Notes under the pieces: model-generated
Told to the model about the DNA's origin: nothing
The model's database searches: none
Seen by the model: only the letters and a program-made list of their open reading frames with translations
Translations under genes and position numbers: made by a program
From: Caenispirillum salinarum AK4
GTDB taxonomy: Bacteria; Pseudomonadota; Alphaproteobacteria; Rhodospirillales; Rhodospirillaceae
Length of the DNA: 64,000 bases
NCBI RefSeq assembly: GCF_000315795.1
Contig: NZ_ANHY01000013.1
Span: forward strand, 62,001 to 126,000
Direction: 5' to 3'
Shown: piece after piece, positions 1 to 12,290 of the stretch
Position numbering within the stretch: position 1 is the first letter of the stretch
How the letters are laid out: each line of letters starts with the position of its first letter

Positions 1-2
1 AC

Positions 3-239
3 CGCGCGGCCCTGCTGGCGCGCTTCCACGTCCAGCGGCCCGACGGCCGGATGGTCTCGGGCGCGCGGGCCTTCATCCTGCTGTGGCACAGGGTGCCGCG
101 CTTCCGCTGGCTCGGCCGTGTCGCGGGCACGCCGCCGCTGCCGGCACTGCTGGAAGGCGGCTACCGCCTGTTCCTGCGCCTGCGTCCGTGGATCGTGCGG
201 CGCGCCGTACGGGACAAGCGGGCGGCGCCCCCGGGATGA
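3..239 (+). CDS. DUF393 (DCC-family) protein, C-terminal part
   Basis: The reading frame is open from the window edge and ends with TGA at 237-239, so only the last 78 codons are seen. The residues carry the C-terminal pattern of DUF393 (thiol-disulfide oxidoreductase DCC) proteins: an RFHVQRPDGR stretch followed by a G-A-R-A-F box, then a hydrophobic tryptophan/arginine-rich helix ending in RLRPW. The catalytic DxxCxxC box of the family would lie upstream, outside the window. It converges with the response regulator, whose stop codon lies 4 bases away. The family name is fairly sure; the biochemical role of DCC proteins is not established. Confidence 0.7.
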   Translation, partial: RAALLARFHVQRPDGRMVSGARAFILLWHRVPRFRWLGRVAGTPPLPALLEGGYRLFLRLRPWIVRRAVRDKRAAPPG

Positions 240-243
240 GCGA

Positions 244-618
244 TCAGACGCCGGGCACCACGCGCCCCACGGCGGCCAGCAGCTCCTCGTCCTCGAACGG
301 CTTGAACAGCACCTCCTGCGCGCCGTGGGCCTGCGCCAGGTGCGCCTTGACCTCCAGCGGGGCGCTGGGACCGCCACCCGATATGATGATCACCGGCAGG
401 TCGGCATGAATGGTGCGCACCTCCTTGAGGAAGGAGATGCCATCGACCCTGGGCATCCAGATGTCGACGATCGCCAGGTCATAGGCCGCGCGGCGGGCTG
501 CCGTCAGGCCTTCCTCTCCGTCGGCGGCCTCGGTCACCGCGAACCCGGCGTCCTCTAGCGCCCCCCGCACCGCCTTGCGGACAAGCGGCTGGTCCTCCAC
601 CAGAAGTATCTGCTTCAC
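244..618 (-). CDS. Single-domain response regulator (CheY-like receiver)
   Basis: This 124-residue protein is a lone receiver domain. The acidic pair is Glu8/Asp9, the phospho-acceptor is Asp52 in an IVDIWMP context, and the conserved lysine is Lys106 in LFKPF. There is no output domain, so it probably relays phosphate or acts by protein contact. It starts with GTG at 616-618, overlapping the stop of the upstream sensor kinase in a GTGA junction, so the two are translationally coupled and form one two-component unit. The signal and target are unknown. Confidence 0.9.
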   Translation of the reverse strand: MKQILLVEDQPLVRKAVRGALEDAGFAVTEAADGEEGLTAARRAAYDLAIVDIWMPRVDGISFLKEVRTIHADLPVIIISGGGPSAPLEVKAHLAQAHGAQEVLFKPFEDEELLAAVGRVVPGV

Positions 619-2156
619 GACAGGATGGTCCTCGTCTGTGGTGTCTGCGTCGTCTCGCGGTCCGCGTCCGCCGTCTTAAGCAGCGGTAGGCGGATTTCAA
701 AGACCGCACCCTCTCCCGGGGTGCTGGCCACCGATACGTCACCACCCCAGTTGCGGGCGATGCCGTAGACCACCGAAAGCCCGAGGCCGCTCCCCTCGCC
801 GACGGGCTTGGTGGTGAAAAAGGGGTCGAACACGCGCTCGTCGACGCCGGTCTGAAGCCCCGGCCCGTTGTCGCGCACGCGCAGGATGGCGCGCGGTGCC
901 GAGTCATCGGCGCGCGAGGGCGCCGGCTCGGCGGCGAGCGAGACCCAGATGGTGCCGCCGGGCCCGCAGGCGTCTGCGGCGTTGCTCATCAGGTTGATGA
1001 CGACCTGCGACACGTCCGAGGCCGTGACGGCCGCCAGATCCTGCAGCGGCTCGATGGACCGTTCCACCCGCACCGACTGGGTCAGCAGTCCGGCCGCCGT
1101 GTCCACCGCCCTGGCGACCACCTCCGACAGCACCACCGGCCCCTGGTCGGCCATGCCCCCGCCGGAATAGGTGAGCACGCCGCCGACCACATCGCGCGCC
1201 GCCCGGCCGGCGGCGGTGATGTCGTCGAGCATGGCAAGGATGGCGTCCGGCGGTTCGGGCAGCGCCGCCAGGCGCTTGCGGGCCCGGCGCGACAGCGACA
1301 CGACGGGCAGCAGCAGGTTGTTCAACTCGTGCGCCAGCCCGCCGGCCATGCGTCCCAGCGCCTCGCGCTTGTGGCGGGCGTACTGCATCTTGATCCAGTT
1401 GTGCCGCGCCGTGATGTCCGACGACGTGCCGACGAACCCCAGGAACCGGCCGTCGACGGAGAACCGCGGGTTGCCGCTGATGCGCACGATGCGGCGCGTG
1501 CCATCGGGCAGAACCTGCGGATAGACCAGGTCGCGGAAGGGCCTGCGGTCGGCCATGGCGGCATCGATGGCGGCCATGTCCTCGGGCGGCAGGGCGGTGT
1601 CGAGCAGATCGCGGCGCGTCATGCCCAGCACGCCCACATTCCGGACCCCGTCGCGCTCGAGCACCAGGTCGAAGGCCACGAAGCGGCCGGTTTCGTCGGT
1701 CTTCCAGAACCAGTCGCCCGACAGTTCCGCCAGTTCGCCGAACAGCGCCCGCTCCTGCTCCAGTTGGCTGGCGAGCGTATAGCTCTCGGTGATGTCCAGC
1801 GGCGTGCCCATGATGCGGCGGATGACGCCGTCGCCGCCCACCAGCGGGGTCAGGGTCACGCGCAGCCGTCGGCGGCCGGTCTCGGTATCTATGAAGCCCT
1901 CGTAGTCCAGCCGCCGGGCCTCGGTCAGGCACTGTTGCAGCCGCGCCGTCAGCCGCCCGGCCAGGTCGGCGGGCAGGGTTTCCGAGGGCGTGCGGCCGCG
2001 CAGGTCGGCATCGGAGACGCCGGCCAGGGCCTCAAGGTGATGGTTGAGCGCGGCGAAGCGGAAACCGCCGTCCTCCGTCACCTCGACAACGAAGACCGGT
2101 GCGCCGATGGCGTCGATGACGGCGCCCAGCGCTTCCGCCGGAAGCGTGGTGAGCAT
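615..2156 (-). CDS. PAS-domain sensor histidine kinase
   Basis: A 513-residue cytoplasmic kinase without membrane segments. Two PAS-type domains cover roughly residues 10-125 and 135-255. A dimerisation/phospho-acceptor helix follows, with the H-box GLAHELNN near residue 277. The ATPase domain has an N box (NLMSNAADAC), a G1 box (RDNGPGL) and a G2 region (GEGSGLGLSVVYG). The H-box and ATPase resemble NtrB-like HisKA kinases. The ATG at 2156 was chosen because the PAS fold begins just after it; the open frame extends about 39 codons further upstream with no family resemblance. It is coupled to the single-domain response regulator through a 4-base overlap, so that protein is its likely partner. 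The ligand is unknown. Confidence 0.9.
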   Translation of the reverse strand: MLTTLPAEALGAVIDAIGAPVFVVEVTEDGGFRFAALNHHLEALAGVSDADLRGRTPSETLPADLAGRLTARLQQCLTEARRLDYEGFIDTETGRRRLRVTLTPLVGGDGVIRRIMGTPLDITESYTLASQLEQERALFGELAELSGDWFWKTDETGRFVAFDLVLERDGVRNVGVLGMTRRDLLDTALPPEDMAAIDAAMADRRPFRDLVYPQVLPDGTRRIVRISGNPRFSVDGRFLGFVGTSSDITARHNWIKMQYARHKREALGRMAGGLAHELNNLLLPVVSLSRRARKRLAALPEPPDAILAMLDDITAAGRAARDVVGGVLTYSGGGMADQGPVVLSEVVARAVDTAAGLLTQSVRVERSIEPLQDLAAVTASDVSQVVINLMSNAADACGPGGTIWVSLAAEPAPSRADDSAPRAILRVRDNGPGLQTGVDERVFDPFFTTKPVGEGSGLGLSVVYGIARNWGGDVSVASTPGEGAVFEIRLPLLKTADADRETTQTPQTRTILS

Positions 2157-2371
2157 GGGTATGCGCGTCCCTTTACGTTTCGAAAAGAGTGGGCGAAAGC
2201 CCGATGGTTTGCAATGGCAAAAATTCGCGCCGGACCTGTCCTGGCGCCTTGACTGCCACGAAGCGGTTGCCAAGGCCTCCGCGCGGTTTCAAACTCCGCG
2301 GGCGCAACGGCCGGGCAGGACCGTTTTCGCCCATCAAGAACCGACCCATCGGATAGAACGAGGAGACCTCC

Positions 2372-3799
2372 ATGTACATCGACGGCCAGTGGACCCAGGG
2401 CGAGTCGGGCGCCACCTTCGCGGTGACCAACCCGGCCACCGGCGAGGTGATCGACCGCGTGCCCGACGGGGGAGCGGCGGATGCCGCCGCCGCCATCGCC
2501 GCCGCCGAGGCCGCCTTCGCCGACTGGTCCCGCACCACGGCCTACCAGCGCTCCGCCTACCTCTACCGCGCCTGGCAGATCATGACGGAGCGCGCCGAGG
2601 ACCTGGCGCGCACCATGTCCACCGAGCAGGGCAAGCCGCTGAAAGCCGCCCGCAACGAGGTCAAGTACGGCGCCGACTTCCTGCTGTGGTACGCGGAAGA
2701 AGCCAAACGCGTCTACGGCGAGACCATTCCGGCGCCGCGCGGCGACCAGCGCTTCATCGTGCTCAAGCAGGCGGTCGGCGTGGTGGCGGCGGTGACGCCG
2801 TGGAACTACCCCATCAGCATGATCACCCGCAAGGTCGGCCCGGCGCTGGCCGCCGGCTGCACCGTGGTGCTCAAGCCGGCGGAAGCGACGCCACTGTGCG
2901 CGGTGGAGATGTTCAAGGTGTTCCATGACGCCGGCCTGCCCAAGGGCGTGGTGAACCTGGTCACCGCCAGCGATCCCAAGCCCATCGGGGAAGAGTTCGT
3001 TTCCAACCCATTGGTGCGCAAGATCACCTTCACCGGCTCCACACCCGTCGGCAAGATGCTGGCGAGCCGCGCGGCGGCACAGATGAAGCGCGTCTCGCTG
3101 GAATTGGGCGGCCACGCACCGTTCATCGTGTTCGACGACGCCGACGCCGAGCACGCCGCCAAGGGGGCGAGCCTGGTGAAGTTCCTCAACACCGGGCAGG
3201 CGTGCATCTCGCCCAACCGCTTCTTCGTCCACCGCAGCAAGGTCGACCAGTTCCAGGACGTATTCGCCACCCGCGTCGCCAGGATGAAGGCGGGCTCGGG
3301 CCTGGAAGACGGCGTGCAGATCGGCCCCCTGGTCAACGAAGCCGCCGTCGCCAAGGTCGAGGATCAGGTCAACGACGCGGTCGCCAAGGGTGCGACCGCA
3401 GTCACCGGCGGCCGGCGGCTGACCGAGGGGGCGCTGGCGAAGGGCCACTTCTTCGCTCCCACCCTGCTGGCCGGTGTGACGCCCGAGATGAAGATCTACC
3501 GCGAGGAGACGTTCGGTCCGGTGGCGCCGGTCATTCCCTTCGATGACGAGGCCGAGGTGATGGCCATGGCCAACGACACGACCTACGGTCTGGCGGCCTA
3601 CGTCTACACCCGCGACATCGGCCGGGCGTGGCGGGCCATGGAGGCGCTGCGGTTCGGCATCGTCGGCATCAACGACATCAACCCGACGGCCGCCGCCGCC
3701 CCCTTCGGCGGCATGAAGGAAAGCGGCCTGGGCCGCGAGGGCGGCCACGAGGGCATCGACGAGTACCTGGAGACCAAGCTCGCCGGGTTCTCGGTCTAG
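2372..3799 (+). CDS. gabD: NAD(P)-dependent succinate-semialdehyde dehydrogenase-type aldehyde dehydrogenase
   Basis: A 475-residue aldehyde dehydrogenase with the family's usual length. The general base is Glu244 (LELGGHAP) and the catalytic cysteine is Cys278 (NTGQACISPN), with the expected 34-residue spacing. The coenzyme loop FTGSTPVGK and the C-terminal PFGGMKESGLGREGG box are present. The overall pattern, including the NPATGEVI start and the conserved TAAAAPFGG region, is closest to the GabD group that oxidises succinate semialdehyde to succinate in GABA breakdown. No gabT lies nearby, so the substrate assignment comes from the family, not context. A GAGGAG ribosome site sits 7 bases before ATG. 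The gene is monocistronic and followed by a strong hairpin. Confidence 0.85.
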   Translation: MYIDGQWTQGESGATFAVTNPATGEVIDRVPDGGAADAAAAIAAAEAAFADWSRTTAYQRSAYLYRAWQIMTERAEDLARTMSTEQGKPLKAARNEVKYGADFLLWYAEEAKRVYGETIPAPRGDQRFIVLKQAVGVVAAVTPWNYPISMITRKVGPALAAGCTVVLKPAEATPLCAVEMFKVFHDAGLPKGVVNLVTASDPKPIGEEFVSNPLVRKITFTGSTPVGKMLASRAAAQMKRVSLELGGHAPFIVFDDADAEHAAKGASLVKFLNTGQACISPNRFFVHRSKVDQFQDVFATRVARMKAGSGLEDGVQIGPLVNEAAVAKVEDQVNDAVAKGATAVTGGRRLTEGALAKGHFFAPTLLAGVTPEMKIYREETFGPVAPVIPFDDEAEVMAMANDTTYGLAAYVYTRDIGRAWRAMEALRFGIVGINDINPTAAAAPFGGMKESGLGREGGHEGIDEYLETKLAGFSV

Positions 3800-3810
3800 G
3801 TCAGCGGACC

Positions 3811-3838
3811 GGGAGTGCTGCCGTCGGGCGGCACTCCC
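3811..3838. terminator. Hairpin between convergent genes
   Basis: Twelve-base arms GGGAGTGCTGCC and GGCGGCACTCCC with one G-T pair enclose a loop of about four bases. It lies 11 bases after the gabD stop and 15 bases before the stop of the opposing gene. There is no clean T-run on either side, so it may end transcription inefficiently or mainly stabilise 3' ends. Confidence 0.55.
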
Positions 3839-3853
3839 ACCGCCCTGCCCTGT

Positions 3854-4144
3854 TCAGTGCGCCGTTTCCGCCGCCGCGCCGCGGCAGGCGATGTTCAGCA
3901 TTTCGCAGACCGTGCGGCCGTCGCCGCGTTCCAGGAACAGGCGGTAGCTGCCCAGCCGCGCGCCCAGTTCGCGGGCGAACTCGGCGGCCCGCTGGCGGGT
4001 GGGAAAGCGGTGGGCGTGGGGCTCGCCGTCGCGGTGGACGATCCAGTGACCCTCGAACCGGCGCACCCGCAGGACGGGGGCTTCCGGCGCGGCGGCTTCG
4101 GGGACAGTCGGCGGATCAGCAGGGGCGGGTGTGCTGTGAAGCAT
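3854..4144 (-). CDS. Small DUF2188-like protein
   Basis: A 96-residue protein. The first 30 residues are a proline/alanine-rich tail. The rest has the short two-strand-plus-helix pattern typical of DUF2188 proteins: a W-x-V-H-R-D-G-E-P strand, then FPTRQRAAEFARELG, an alternating charged/hydrophobic helix. ATG at 4144 is preferred because GAGGTG precedes it at good distance; an in-frame GTG at 4174 would add ten residues. The function of the family is unknown. The gene stands alone and converges with gabD. Confidence 0.55.
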   Translation of the reverse strand: MLHSTPAPADPPTVPEAAAPEAPVLRVRRFEGHWIVHRDGEPHAHRFPTRQRAAEFARELGARLGSYRLFLERGDGRTVCEMLNIACRGAAAETAH

Positions 4145-4408
4145 GACGGACACCTCGGCCAGGTTGAGCGGCACGGGTTAGTATCCGCCCCATGGGCGTA
4201 GAATTACACCCTTCGGTCAGTGTCGAAAGGCCGATTAAGAAACAGGCGTTGCACGTGCGCCACACATGGATGCAATTCGCGGAAAAGATATGGCGCCTTT
4301 GGTGGGCGTGGGGATGGACGCGACGTCAGCGGCAGGATGGCAGACGCCGGTCGCGGACTGCGGCCTGGAGTATGGAAAGACGTCGGTGACCCTTCCCCGA
4401 CGGGCACG

Positions 4409-4553
4409 CGGCAGAATGGCCGGCATCGTACGCGGCTTCCTGCTTTCGCAGGAATGACGGGTCATTACATGTTGTAAAACGAAATCTTACAAAGGCCGTC
4501 GCCCCTGCAGAAGCGGCGGCCCACCAAAAAAATCGTCGGCCGCCCTTGCACCC
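4409..4553. repeat. MITE-like interspersed element, copy 1
   Basis: This lies in a gene-free stretch (4175-4586). The left arm has GGCAGAATGGCCGGCA, then TTCCTGCTTTCGCAGGAATG, then ACGGG. The right arm reads, on the other strand, as a degenerate version: GCAAGGGCGGC followed by CTGCAGGGGCGACGG. The arms are imperfect inverted repeats of about 50 bases, matching copies at 27293-27440 and 61568-61855. No transposase is present. The rest of the gene-free stretch (4175-4408) shows nothing recognisable. Confidence 0.65.
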
Positions 4554-4586
4554 CTTCAAATGGGCAAGAGCCGCCGCCGTCCCGCG

Positions 4587-5498
4587 TCACGCCAGCGCCT
4601 CCGACACCTCCGCCAGCCGCGCGAAGGGGCTGTCCGCACCCTCCAGCATCACCGGCGCCACTTTCTTCAGACCCTCGCGGCCGAAGCGTTCGCGGATGAA
4701 CTCCTCCAGCCATTCCGTGGCCTGGGCGCGGCGGGTTTCGGCCAGCATGTGGCGGTCACGCAGGTGGGCGAGATGCCGGTCCATGGCGCCGATCACGCCG
4801 TCCACCCCCTGCTTGCGCATGCTGGAGATTTGCAGGACCGGGATCTCCCAGCCCTCCATGTCCGCCTCCGCCAGGGACAGGGCGCCGTGGACGTCGGCGG
4901 CGGCGCGCTCGGCGGCCGCGCCCATGTCCGCCTTGGTCACCAGGACGATGTGCGGAATTTCGGCGATGCCCGCCTTCATGAACTGCAGGCTGTCGCCCGA
5001 GCCCGGCTGGACGCAGAACACCACCGTGTCGGCCACGCGCACCACGTCGGTTTCCGACTGGCCGACGCCGACGGTTTCGATCAGCACCACGTCGAACAGC
5101 GCCCGCATGAGCACCATGCCGGCCACCGTCAGACCCGCCAGCCCGCCCAGACGGTCGCGCGCGGCCATGGATCGCACATAGACGCCCGTGTCCTCGGGGT
5201 CCGTCTGAAGCCGCGTGCGGTCGCCCAGCAGCGCGCCCTTGGACTTGCGCGACGACGGGTCGACGGCGATGACGCCCACCGTCCGCCCGTCCGCCCGCCA
5301 GCCGGCGATGAGCGCGTTGATGAGCGTCGATTTGCCCACGCCCGGCGGGCCGGTGATGCCGACCACATGGGCGCGCGGCGCCTTGTAGGCGTCGGAGAGC
5401 AGCTGGACAGTCTCCGGCGCGTCGGGCTTCGCCTCCACATGGGCGAGCGCGCGGGCCAATGCGGCCTTGCCGCCCGTCTGCAGGGTCTTCAGGTCCAT
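4587..5498 (-). CDS. meaB: MeaB/ArgK-type P-loop GTPase
   Basis: A 303-residue G3E-family GTPase that acts as chaperone for adenosylcobalamin-dependent acyl-CoA mutases such as methylmalonyl-CoA mutase, gating cofactor loading. The Walker A motif GPPGVGKST lies near residue 50. The switch region VDPSSRKSKGALLGDR, the ETVGVGQSE segment and the base-recognition motif TKAD are all present. Length and motifs match MeaB. ATG 5498 is preceded by GGGGGAA and gives the standard family N-terminus; an in-frame extension upstream reads into a repeat element. No mutase gene is within the window, so its partner lies elsewhere. Confidence 0.92.
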   Translation of the reverse strand: MDLKTLQTGGKAALARALAHVEAKPDAPETVQLLSDAYKAPRAHVVGITGPPGVGKSTLINALIAGWRADGRTVGVIAVDPSSRKSKGALLGDRTRLQTDPEDTGVYVRSMAARDRLGGLAGLTVAGMVLMRALFDVVLIETVGVGQSETDVVRVADTVVFCVQPGSGDSLQFMKAGIAEIPHIVLVTKADMGAAAERAAADVHGALSLAEADMEGWEIPVLQISSMRKQGVDGVIGAMDRHLAHLRDRHMLAETRRAQATEWLEEFIRERFGREGLKKVAPVMLEGADSPFARLAEVSEALA

Positions 5499-5527
5499 CC
5501 GCCGTTCCCCCGGTGTGACAAGAGGTG

Positions 5528-5681
5528 AACCACCAAGACACCAAGGCACCAAGACGCCGTCGAGACGCCGTCCGGCCGCGCCAGCGGCACCAATCCTCCC
5601 GGTCGGCCTCGCCGATGAAAGGGAATGATGCCGCTGCGTATCAACGGGTACGGACTTCTTGGTGCCTTGGTGCCTTGGTGG
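5528..5681. repeat. Element with ACCACCAAG terminal inverted repeats, copy 1
   Basis: The left end (5528-5554) is a run of short CACCAAG units. The right end (5657-5681) is its reverse complement with about two differences in 25 bases. Between them lie about 100 bases of unique sequence without an open frame of note. The same ends bound a second element at 45811-45974, with a different interior. It sits between the ppdK stop and the meaB start, both on the minus strand. Confidence 0.7.
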
Positions 5682-5700
5682 TCAATAAAGCAACTAGTCC

Positions 5701-8379
<2,679 letters not shown>

Positions 8380-8391
8380 GATCGTCGTTCC

Positions 8392-10743
8392 CTAGCCTTC
8401 GATCTTGCTGAAATCGGCCACCTCGCCCATCACCGCGGTAATGCGGGAGAGCAGGCGCAGACGGTTCTCACGCAGCTTGGAGTCTTCCGCGTTGACGGTG
8501 ACGTCGTCGAAGAAGGCGTCCACGGGCGCGCGCAGGCGGGCGAGCGCCGCCATGGCGTTTGCGAAATCCTCCTCCGCGATCGCCTGCCGGGCGGCGGGCT
8601 CCACGCTGTCCAGTGCGGCGGCCAGCGCCTGCTCCTGGGGGAGCGCGAGCGCATCGGCATTAACCGCGCCGGAGTAGGATACGCCGTCCTTCTTTTCTTC
8701 GATGCGAAGAATATTAGAAGATCGCCGATACGCCACCAGCAGGTTGGCGCCGTCCTCGGTCTCCAGGAAGCCCGACAGCGCGTCGACGCGGGCCAGCAGG
8801 CGCACCAGATCGTCCTCCCCGCCCAGCGCGAAGACGGCGGTGACGAGGTCGTGCCGCACGCCCTGCTCGCGCAGGTGGACCTTCAGGCGGTCGGCGAAGA
8901 AGTCGAGGAAGTCGGAGACGTAACTCTTGATCTTTGCATCAAAATACTCACCAGCCCTTCCTCGCTCTCCAGCATCTTCGGAGAAAAGCCTCATCAGGTT
9001 TTCATAAAATTGCCGTAGGAGGCGAGAAGAAATGTTTTGCGCCGCTTCATATTCTTCCTCAGGAATCTCCAAAGCCCTAGATGCAACGATCAGTTGCCGC
9101 TCAAGCTCCGTCCCCTTGATCAGCACAGAGGGAGGGGTCTCAAGCCACATCTCCCCGTAGGACTCAGGAGATCCAGCTCCGATTCCAGGATTTGAAGCGT
9201 CGGTTGCAATTTCATGCAACAAGCACTCGATGTGCGCCAATAGGGCGTGCCGAGCGATCTGCCCCAAACTGATCCGAAGATTGTTTTCACGGATCAATCT
9301 AATGACACCCAACGCAGCCCGGCGAAGCGCATACGGGTCCTTCGACCCCGTCGGCTTCTGGTCAATCGCCCAGAAGCCCGCCAGGGTGTCGATCTTGTCC
9401 GCCAGCGCGACGGCCACCGACACCATCGCCTGCGGGCACTCGTCGTTCGGCCCAAGCGGCGAGTAGTGCGACGCGATGGCGTCCGCCACCGCCGGGGCCT
9501 CGCCGTCGTGCAGAGCGTAGTAGCGGCCCATGATGCCCTGAAGCTCGGGGAACTCGCCCACCATGCCCGTCGGCAGGTCCGCCTTGCACAGCGCCGCCGC
9601 CCGGTCCACCAGCTCCAGCTGGTTGGCGGAGATCATGGGGGCGGCGATCTCTCCGGCCAGCTTGCGGATGCGCTGGACCTTGTCGTACTCCGTGCCCAGC
9701 TGGGCGTGGAAGACGCGGTCCTTCAGGCCGTCGACCCGCTTTTCCAGCGGCTGCTTGCGGTCCTGGTCCCAGAAGAACTTGGCGTCCGAGAGCCGCGCGC
9801 GCAGCACGCGCTCGTTGCCCGCGATGATGGCCTGGCCGCCGTCCTCGGCGATCATGTTGGAGACCACCACGAAGCGCGGCGCCAGCGCGCCGTCCTTGGT
9901 GTTGACCGAGAAATACTTCTGGTGGCTGCGCATGGAGGTGGTCAGCACCTCCTCGGGCACGTCCATGAACTCGTCGTCGATGCGGCCCATCATGACCACC
10001 GGCCATTCGACCAGCCCCATGACCTCGCGCAGCAGGCCCTCGTCCTCCTTCAGCTTCAGGCCCTCGGACTCGCAGAGGCGCTGGGCTTCGGTGCGGATGA
10101 CGCGGCGGCGCTCCTCGGGGTCGAGCATGACGTAGGCGCTGGTCAGCTTCTCGCGGTAGCTGTCAAAGTCGCCCACCGGGAAGGGCTCGGGCGCGAGGAA
10201 GCGGTGCCCCTCGGTCTCCGCCCCGGCCTTCACGCCGGCGTATTCCACGTCGATCTGGCGGCCGTTCAGCAACGCCACGATGCGGTGCAGCGGGCGCACC
10301 CAGCGCGTCGGGTTGGTGCCCCAGCGCATGGACTTGGGCCACGGCAGGTTCGCCAGAGCCTCGACGATGATCTCGGGCAGGACCTCGATGGTCTCCCGCC
10401 CCTTCTTCTCGATGACGGCGAAGTAGACCGGCCCCTTGGGCGTGTCGCGCTGTTCGCACTGGTCGAGCGTCAGGCCGGTGGCGCGCAGGAAGCCCTCGAT
10501 GGCCTTTTCCGGCGCGTCGACCTTGGGGCCCTTGCGCTCTTCCTTCACGTCGGGCTGGCTGAGCGGCAGCCCCTCCATCACCACCGTCAGGCGGCGCGGG
10601 GTGACGAAGCAGCGCGGGTTCTCGGGCGTGATGCCGGCCTTCTCCAGGCCCTTGACCAGCAGGGTCTTGAGGTCCTCGGCGGCCTTGGCCTGCATGCGGG
10701 CGGGGATTTCTTCCGAGAAGACTTCCAGCAGGAATTCGGTCAT
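8392..10743 (-). CDS. glyS: Glycyl-tRNA synthetase beta subunit, with an internal insert
   Basis: The beta subunit of the alpha2beta2 bacterial glycyl-tRNA synthetase, starting [14 protein letters not shown], with an intact RRLTVV region, the [21 protein letters not shown] core and a C-terminal PVDAFFDDV anticodon-binding-like region. The predicted length is 783 residues, against about 690 for the E. coli enzyme. The excess is concentrated near residues 505-600, between the [11 protein letters not shown] helix and the [12 protein letters not shown] helix. DNA for this part (about 8930-9340) has roughly 50% GC, with clearly different codon use from the flanks. The frame stays open through it, so the protein is probably functional. 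It begins 4 bases after the glyQ stop. Confidence 0.95.
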   Translation of the reverse strand: MTEFLLEVFSEEIPARMQAKAAEDLKTLLVKGLEKAGITPENPRCFVTPRRLTVVMEGLPLSQPDVKEERKGPKVDAPEKAIEGFLRATGLTLDQCEQRDTPKGPVYFAVIEKKGRETIEVLPEIIVEALANLPWPKSMRWGTNPTRWVRPLHRIVALLNGRQIDVEYAGVKAGAETEGHRFLAPEPFPVGDFDSYREKLTSAYVMLDPEERRRVIRTEAQRLCESEGLKLKEDEGLLREVMGLVEWPVVMMGRIDDEFMDVPEEVLTTSMRSHQKYFSVNTKDGALAPRFVVVSNMIAEDGGQAIIAGNERVLRARLSDAKFFWDQDRKQPLEKRVDGLKDRVFHAQLGTEYDKVQRIRKLAGEIAAPMISANQLELVDRAAALCKADLPTGMVGEFPELQGIMGRYYALHDGEAPAVADAIASHYSPLGPNDECPQAMVSVAVALADKIDTLAGFWAIDQKPTGSKDPYALRRAALGVIRLIRENNLRISLGQIARHALLAHIECLLHEIATDASNPGIGAGSPESYGEMWLETPPSVLIKGTELERQLIVASRALEIPEEEYEAAQNISSRLLRQFYENLMRLFSEDAGERGRAGEYFDAKIKSYVSDFLDFFADRLKVHLREQGVRHDLVTAVFALGGEDDLVRLLARVDALSGFLETEDGANLLVAYRRSSNILRIEEKKDGVSYSGAVNADALALPQEQALAAALDSVEPAARQAIAEEDFANAMAALARLRAPVDAFFDDVTVNAEDSKLRENRLRLLSRITAVMGEVADFSKIEG

Positions 10744-10747
10744 CGGA

Positions 10748-11635
10748 TCAGCCCTCCGCCACGGCATGGCCACGGCTGGCGAGCCAGCCCTCGCAGCACG
10801 CCTTCGCCAGCGCGCGGACGCGGCCGATGTAGGCGGCGCGCTCGGTGACGGAGATCACGCCGCGCGCGTCCAGCAGGTTGAAGCGGTGGCTGGCCTTGAT
10901 GCACTGGTCATAGGCCGGCAGGGCCAGCTTGGCGTCGATGAGCCGCTGGCACTCGGCCTCGGCATCCTTGAAGTGCTGGAACAGCATGTCGGTGTCGGCG
11001 TGCTCGAAATTGTGCTTGGAGTATTCCACTTCCGCCTGATGGAAGATGTCGCCGTACTTCACGCCGCGGCCGTTGAAGTCCAGGTCGTAGACGTTCTCCA
11101 CCCCCTGGATATACATGGCGAGGCGTTCCAGGCCGTAGGTCAGCTCCACCGCGACCGGGTCGCACTCGATGCCGCCGACCTGCTGGAAGTAGGTGAACTG
11201 GGTGACCTCCATGCCGTCGCACCAGACCTCCCACCCCAGGCCCCAGGCGCCCAGCGTCGGGCTTTCCCAGTCGTCCTCCACGAAGCGGATGTCGTGCATG
11301 TCGGGGTCGATGCCGAGCGCGCGAAGGCTGTCGAGGTACAGCTCCTGCGCATTGGCCGGCGAGGGCTTCATGATGGTCTGGAACTGGTAGTAGTGCTGAA
11401 GCCGGTTGGGGTTCTCGCCGTAGCGGCCATCGGTGGGCCGGCGCGAGGGCTGCACGTAGGCGGCGTTCCAGGTCTCGGGACCGAGCGCCCGCAGGGTGGT
11501 GGCGGGATGGAAGGTGCCCGCGCCGACCTCCATGTCGTAGGGCTGGAGGATGACACACCCCTTGTCGGCCCAGAACTGCTGGAGGGTCAGGATCAGGTCT
11601 TGGAAACTGCGGCGTTGGCTGCCGGGAACGGCCAT
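10748..11635 (-). CDS. glyQ: Glycyl-tRNA synthetase alpha subunit
   Basis: A 295-residue class II synthetase catalytic subunit, which activates glycine and charges tRNA-Gly together with GlyS. Family signatures are the start [18 protein letters not shown], the motif 2 region [37 protein letters not shown] and [12 protein letters not shown] 11635 gives the standard start; the long upstream frame is spurious and runs into a low-GC region. It is the first gene of a glyQ-glyS-ppdK unit. Confidence 0.97.
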   Translation of the reverse strand: MAVPGSQRRSFQDLILTLQQFWADKGCVILQPYDMEVGAGTFHPATTLRALGPETWNAAYVQPSRRPTDGRYGENPNRLQHYYQFQTIMKPSPANAQELYLDSLRALGIDPDMHDIRFVEDDWESPTLGAWGLGWEVWCDGMEVTQFTYFQQVGGIECDPVAVELTYGLERLAMYIQGVENVYDLDFNGRGVKYGDIFHQAEVEYSKHNFEHADTDMLFQHFKDAEAECQRLIDAKLALPAYDQCIKASHRFNLLDARGVISVTERAAYIGRVRALAKACCEGWLASRGHAVAEG

Positions 11636-11792
11636 GGGACTCGGTCTCTTCGAAGCCAGGTGGAAAAGGAGGCTAGAAGCTACCGACCGAGGGGGCGGGA
11701 TGCAAGCGGGGGGTGGGGGCTTGTAGCGTAACGTTATGCCCAGCACGACTGGAACTGTCGCGCCAAAGTCTACTCGGGACTGCGGGTCAATT

Positions 11793-12290
11793 TCAGGCTG
11801 CAGCAAAGTAGAAGGAACATGCTTTCTCACGGAGTAGAGCGTACGTGTCGCAAAACGGAACACCAAAATCGCGGCATACGTTGGGAAGCGGCACCTTCCT
11901 TTTGGACTCAGCGTTGAACACCTCATGTGTCACAACGGAAGCTCCAGTAATAGAAGCTTTTGCTACAAGCCATGGATCAGCACCTGATAAAAAGTGCCGC
12001 TTGGCATGTGGCTTGTAACTGCTCGCATTCACAGAGGCCACCACTTGCCGAAACGCCTGCTGCGTTTTGTCGTCGGAGACATCAAGGAACCACTGCCCAC
12101 CGCGACGGGCCTTAACCCAGGTCGCTAGGTCGTCGTTGCCCCCGATGAGTTCGTCCCGAACCCGGTCTATCGAGCAGACGTCGCCGCCCGTCACCACATG
12201 ATCCATCCAGGCCCAGAAACCCGGACAGATATCAAAGGCATAATATCTGTTCTTGGCCTCTATGAACACATTGGCATCAAGCAGGAACAT
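11793..12290 (-). CDS. PIN-like DUF4411 protein, putative toxin
   Basis: A 165-residue PIN-type protein. It opens [16 protein letters not shown], the first-strand aspartate motif of PIN nucleases, has the D-x-V-x-x-E-L helix ([13 protein letters not shown]) and ends with [10 protein letters not shown] and VVTHE, typical of DUF4411. PIN nucleases usually cleave RNA. Its start overlaps the stop of the upstream XRE/ImmA gene (TAATG), so the pair is co-translated, as seen for COG2856-DUF4411 toxin-antitoxin or defence pairs. GC content is about 50%, far below the neighbours, which suggests horizontal acquisition. The RNA target is unknown. Confidence 0.8.
   Translation of the reverse strand: MFLLDANVFIEAKNRYYAFDICPGFWAWMDHVVTGGDVCSIDRVRDELIGGNDDLATWVKARRGGQWFLDVSDDKTQQAFRQVVASVNASSYKPHAKRHFLSGADPWLVAKASITGASVVTHEVFNAESKRKVPLPNVCRDFGVPFCDTYALLREKACSFYFAAA

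Noticed and set aside
2078-3748. Long open frames opposite gabD, dctM, XDH and other large genes.
   Set aside because: They are antisense shadows common in GC-rich DNA: low-complexity histidine/arginine/alanine protein, no ribosome sites, and real family matches exist on the other strand.
11636-11926. Longer GlyQ with 97 extra N-terminal residues.
   Set aside because: The extension reads across low-GC sequence belonging to the neighbouring PIN gene on the same strand and has no resemblance to GlyQ.
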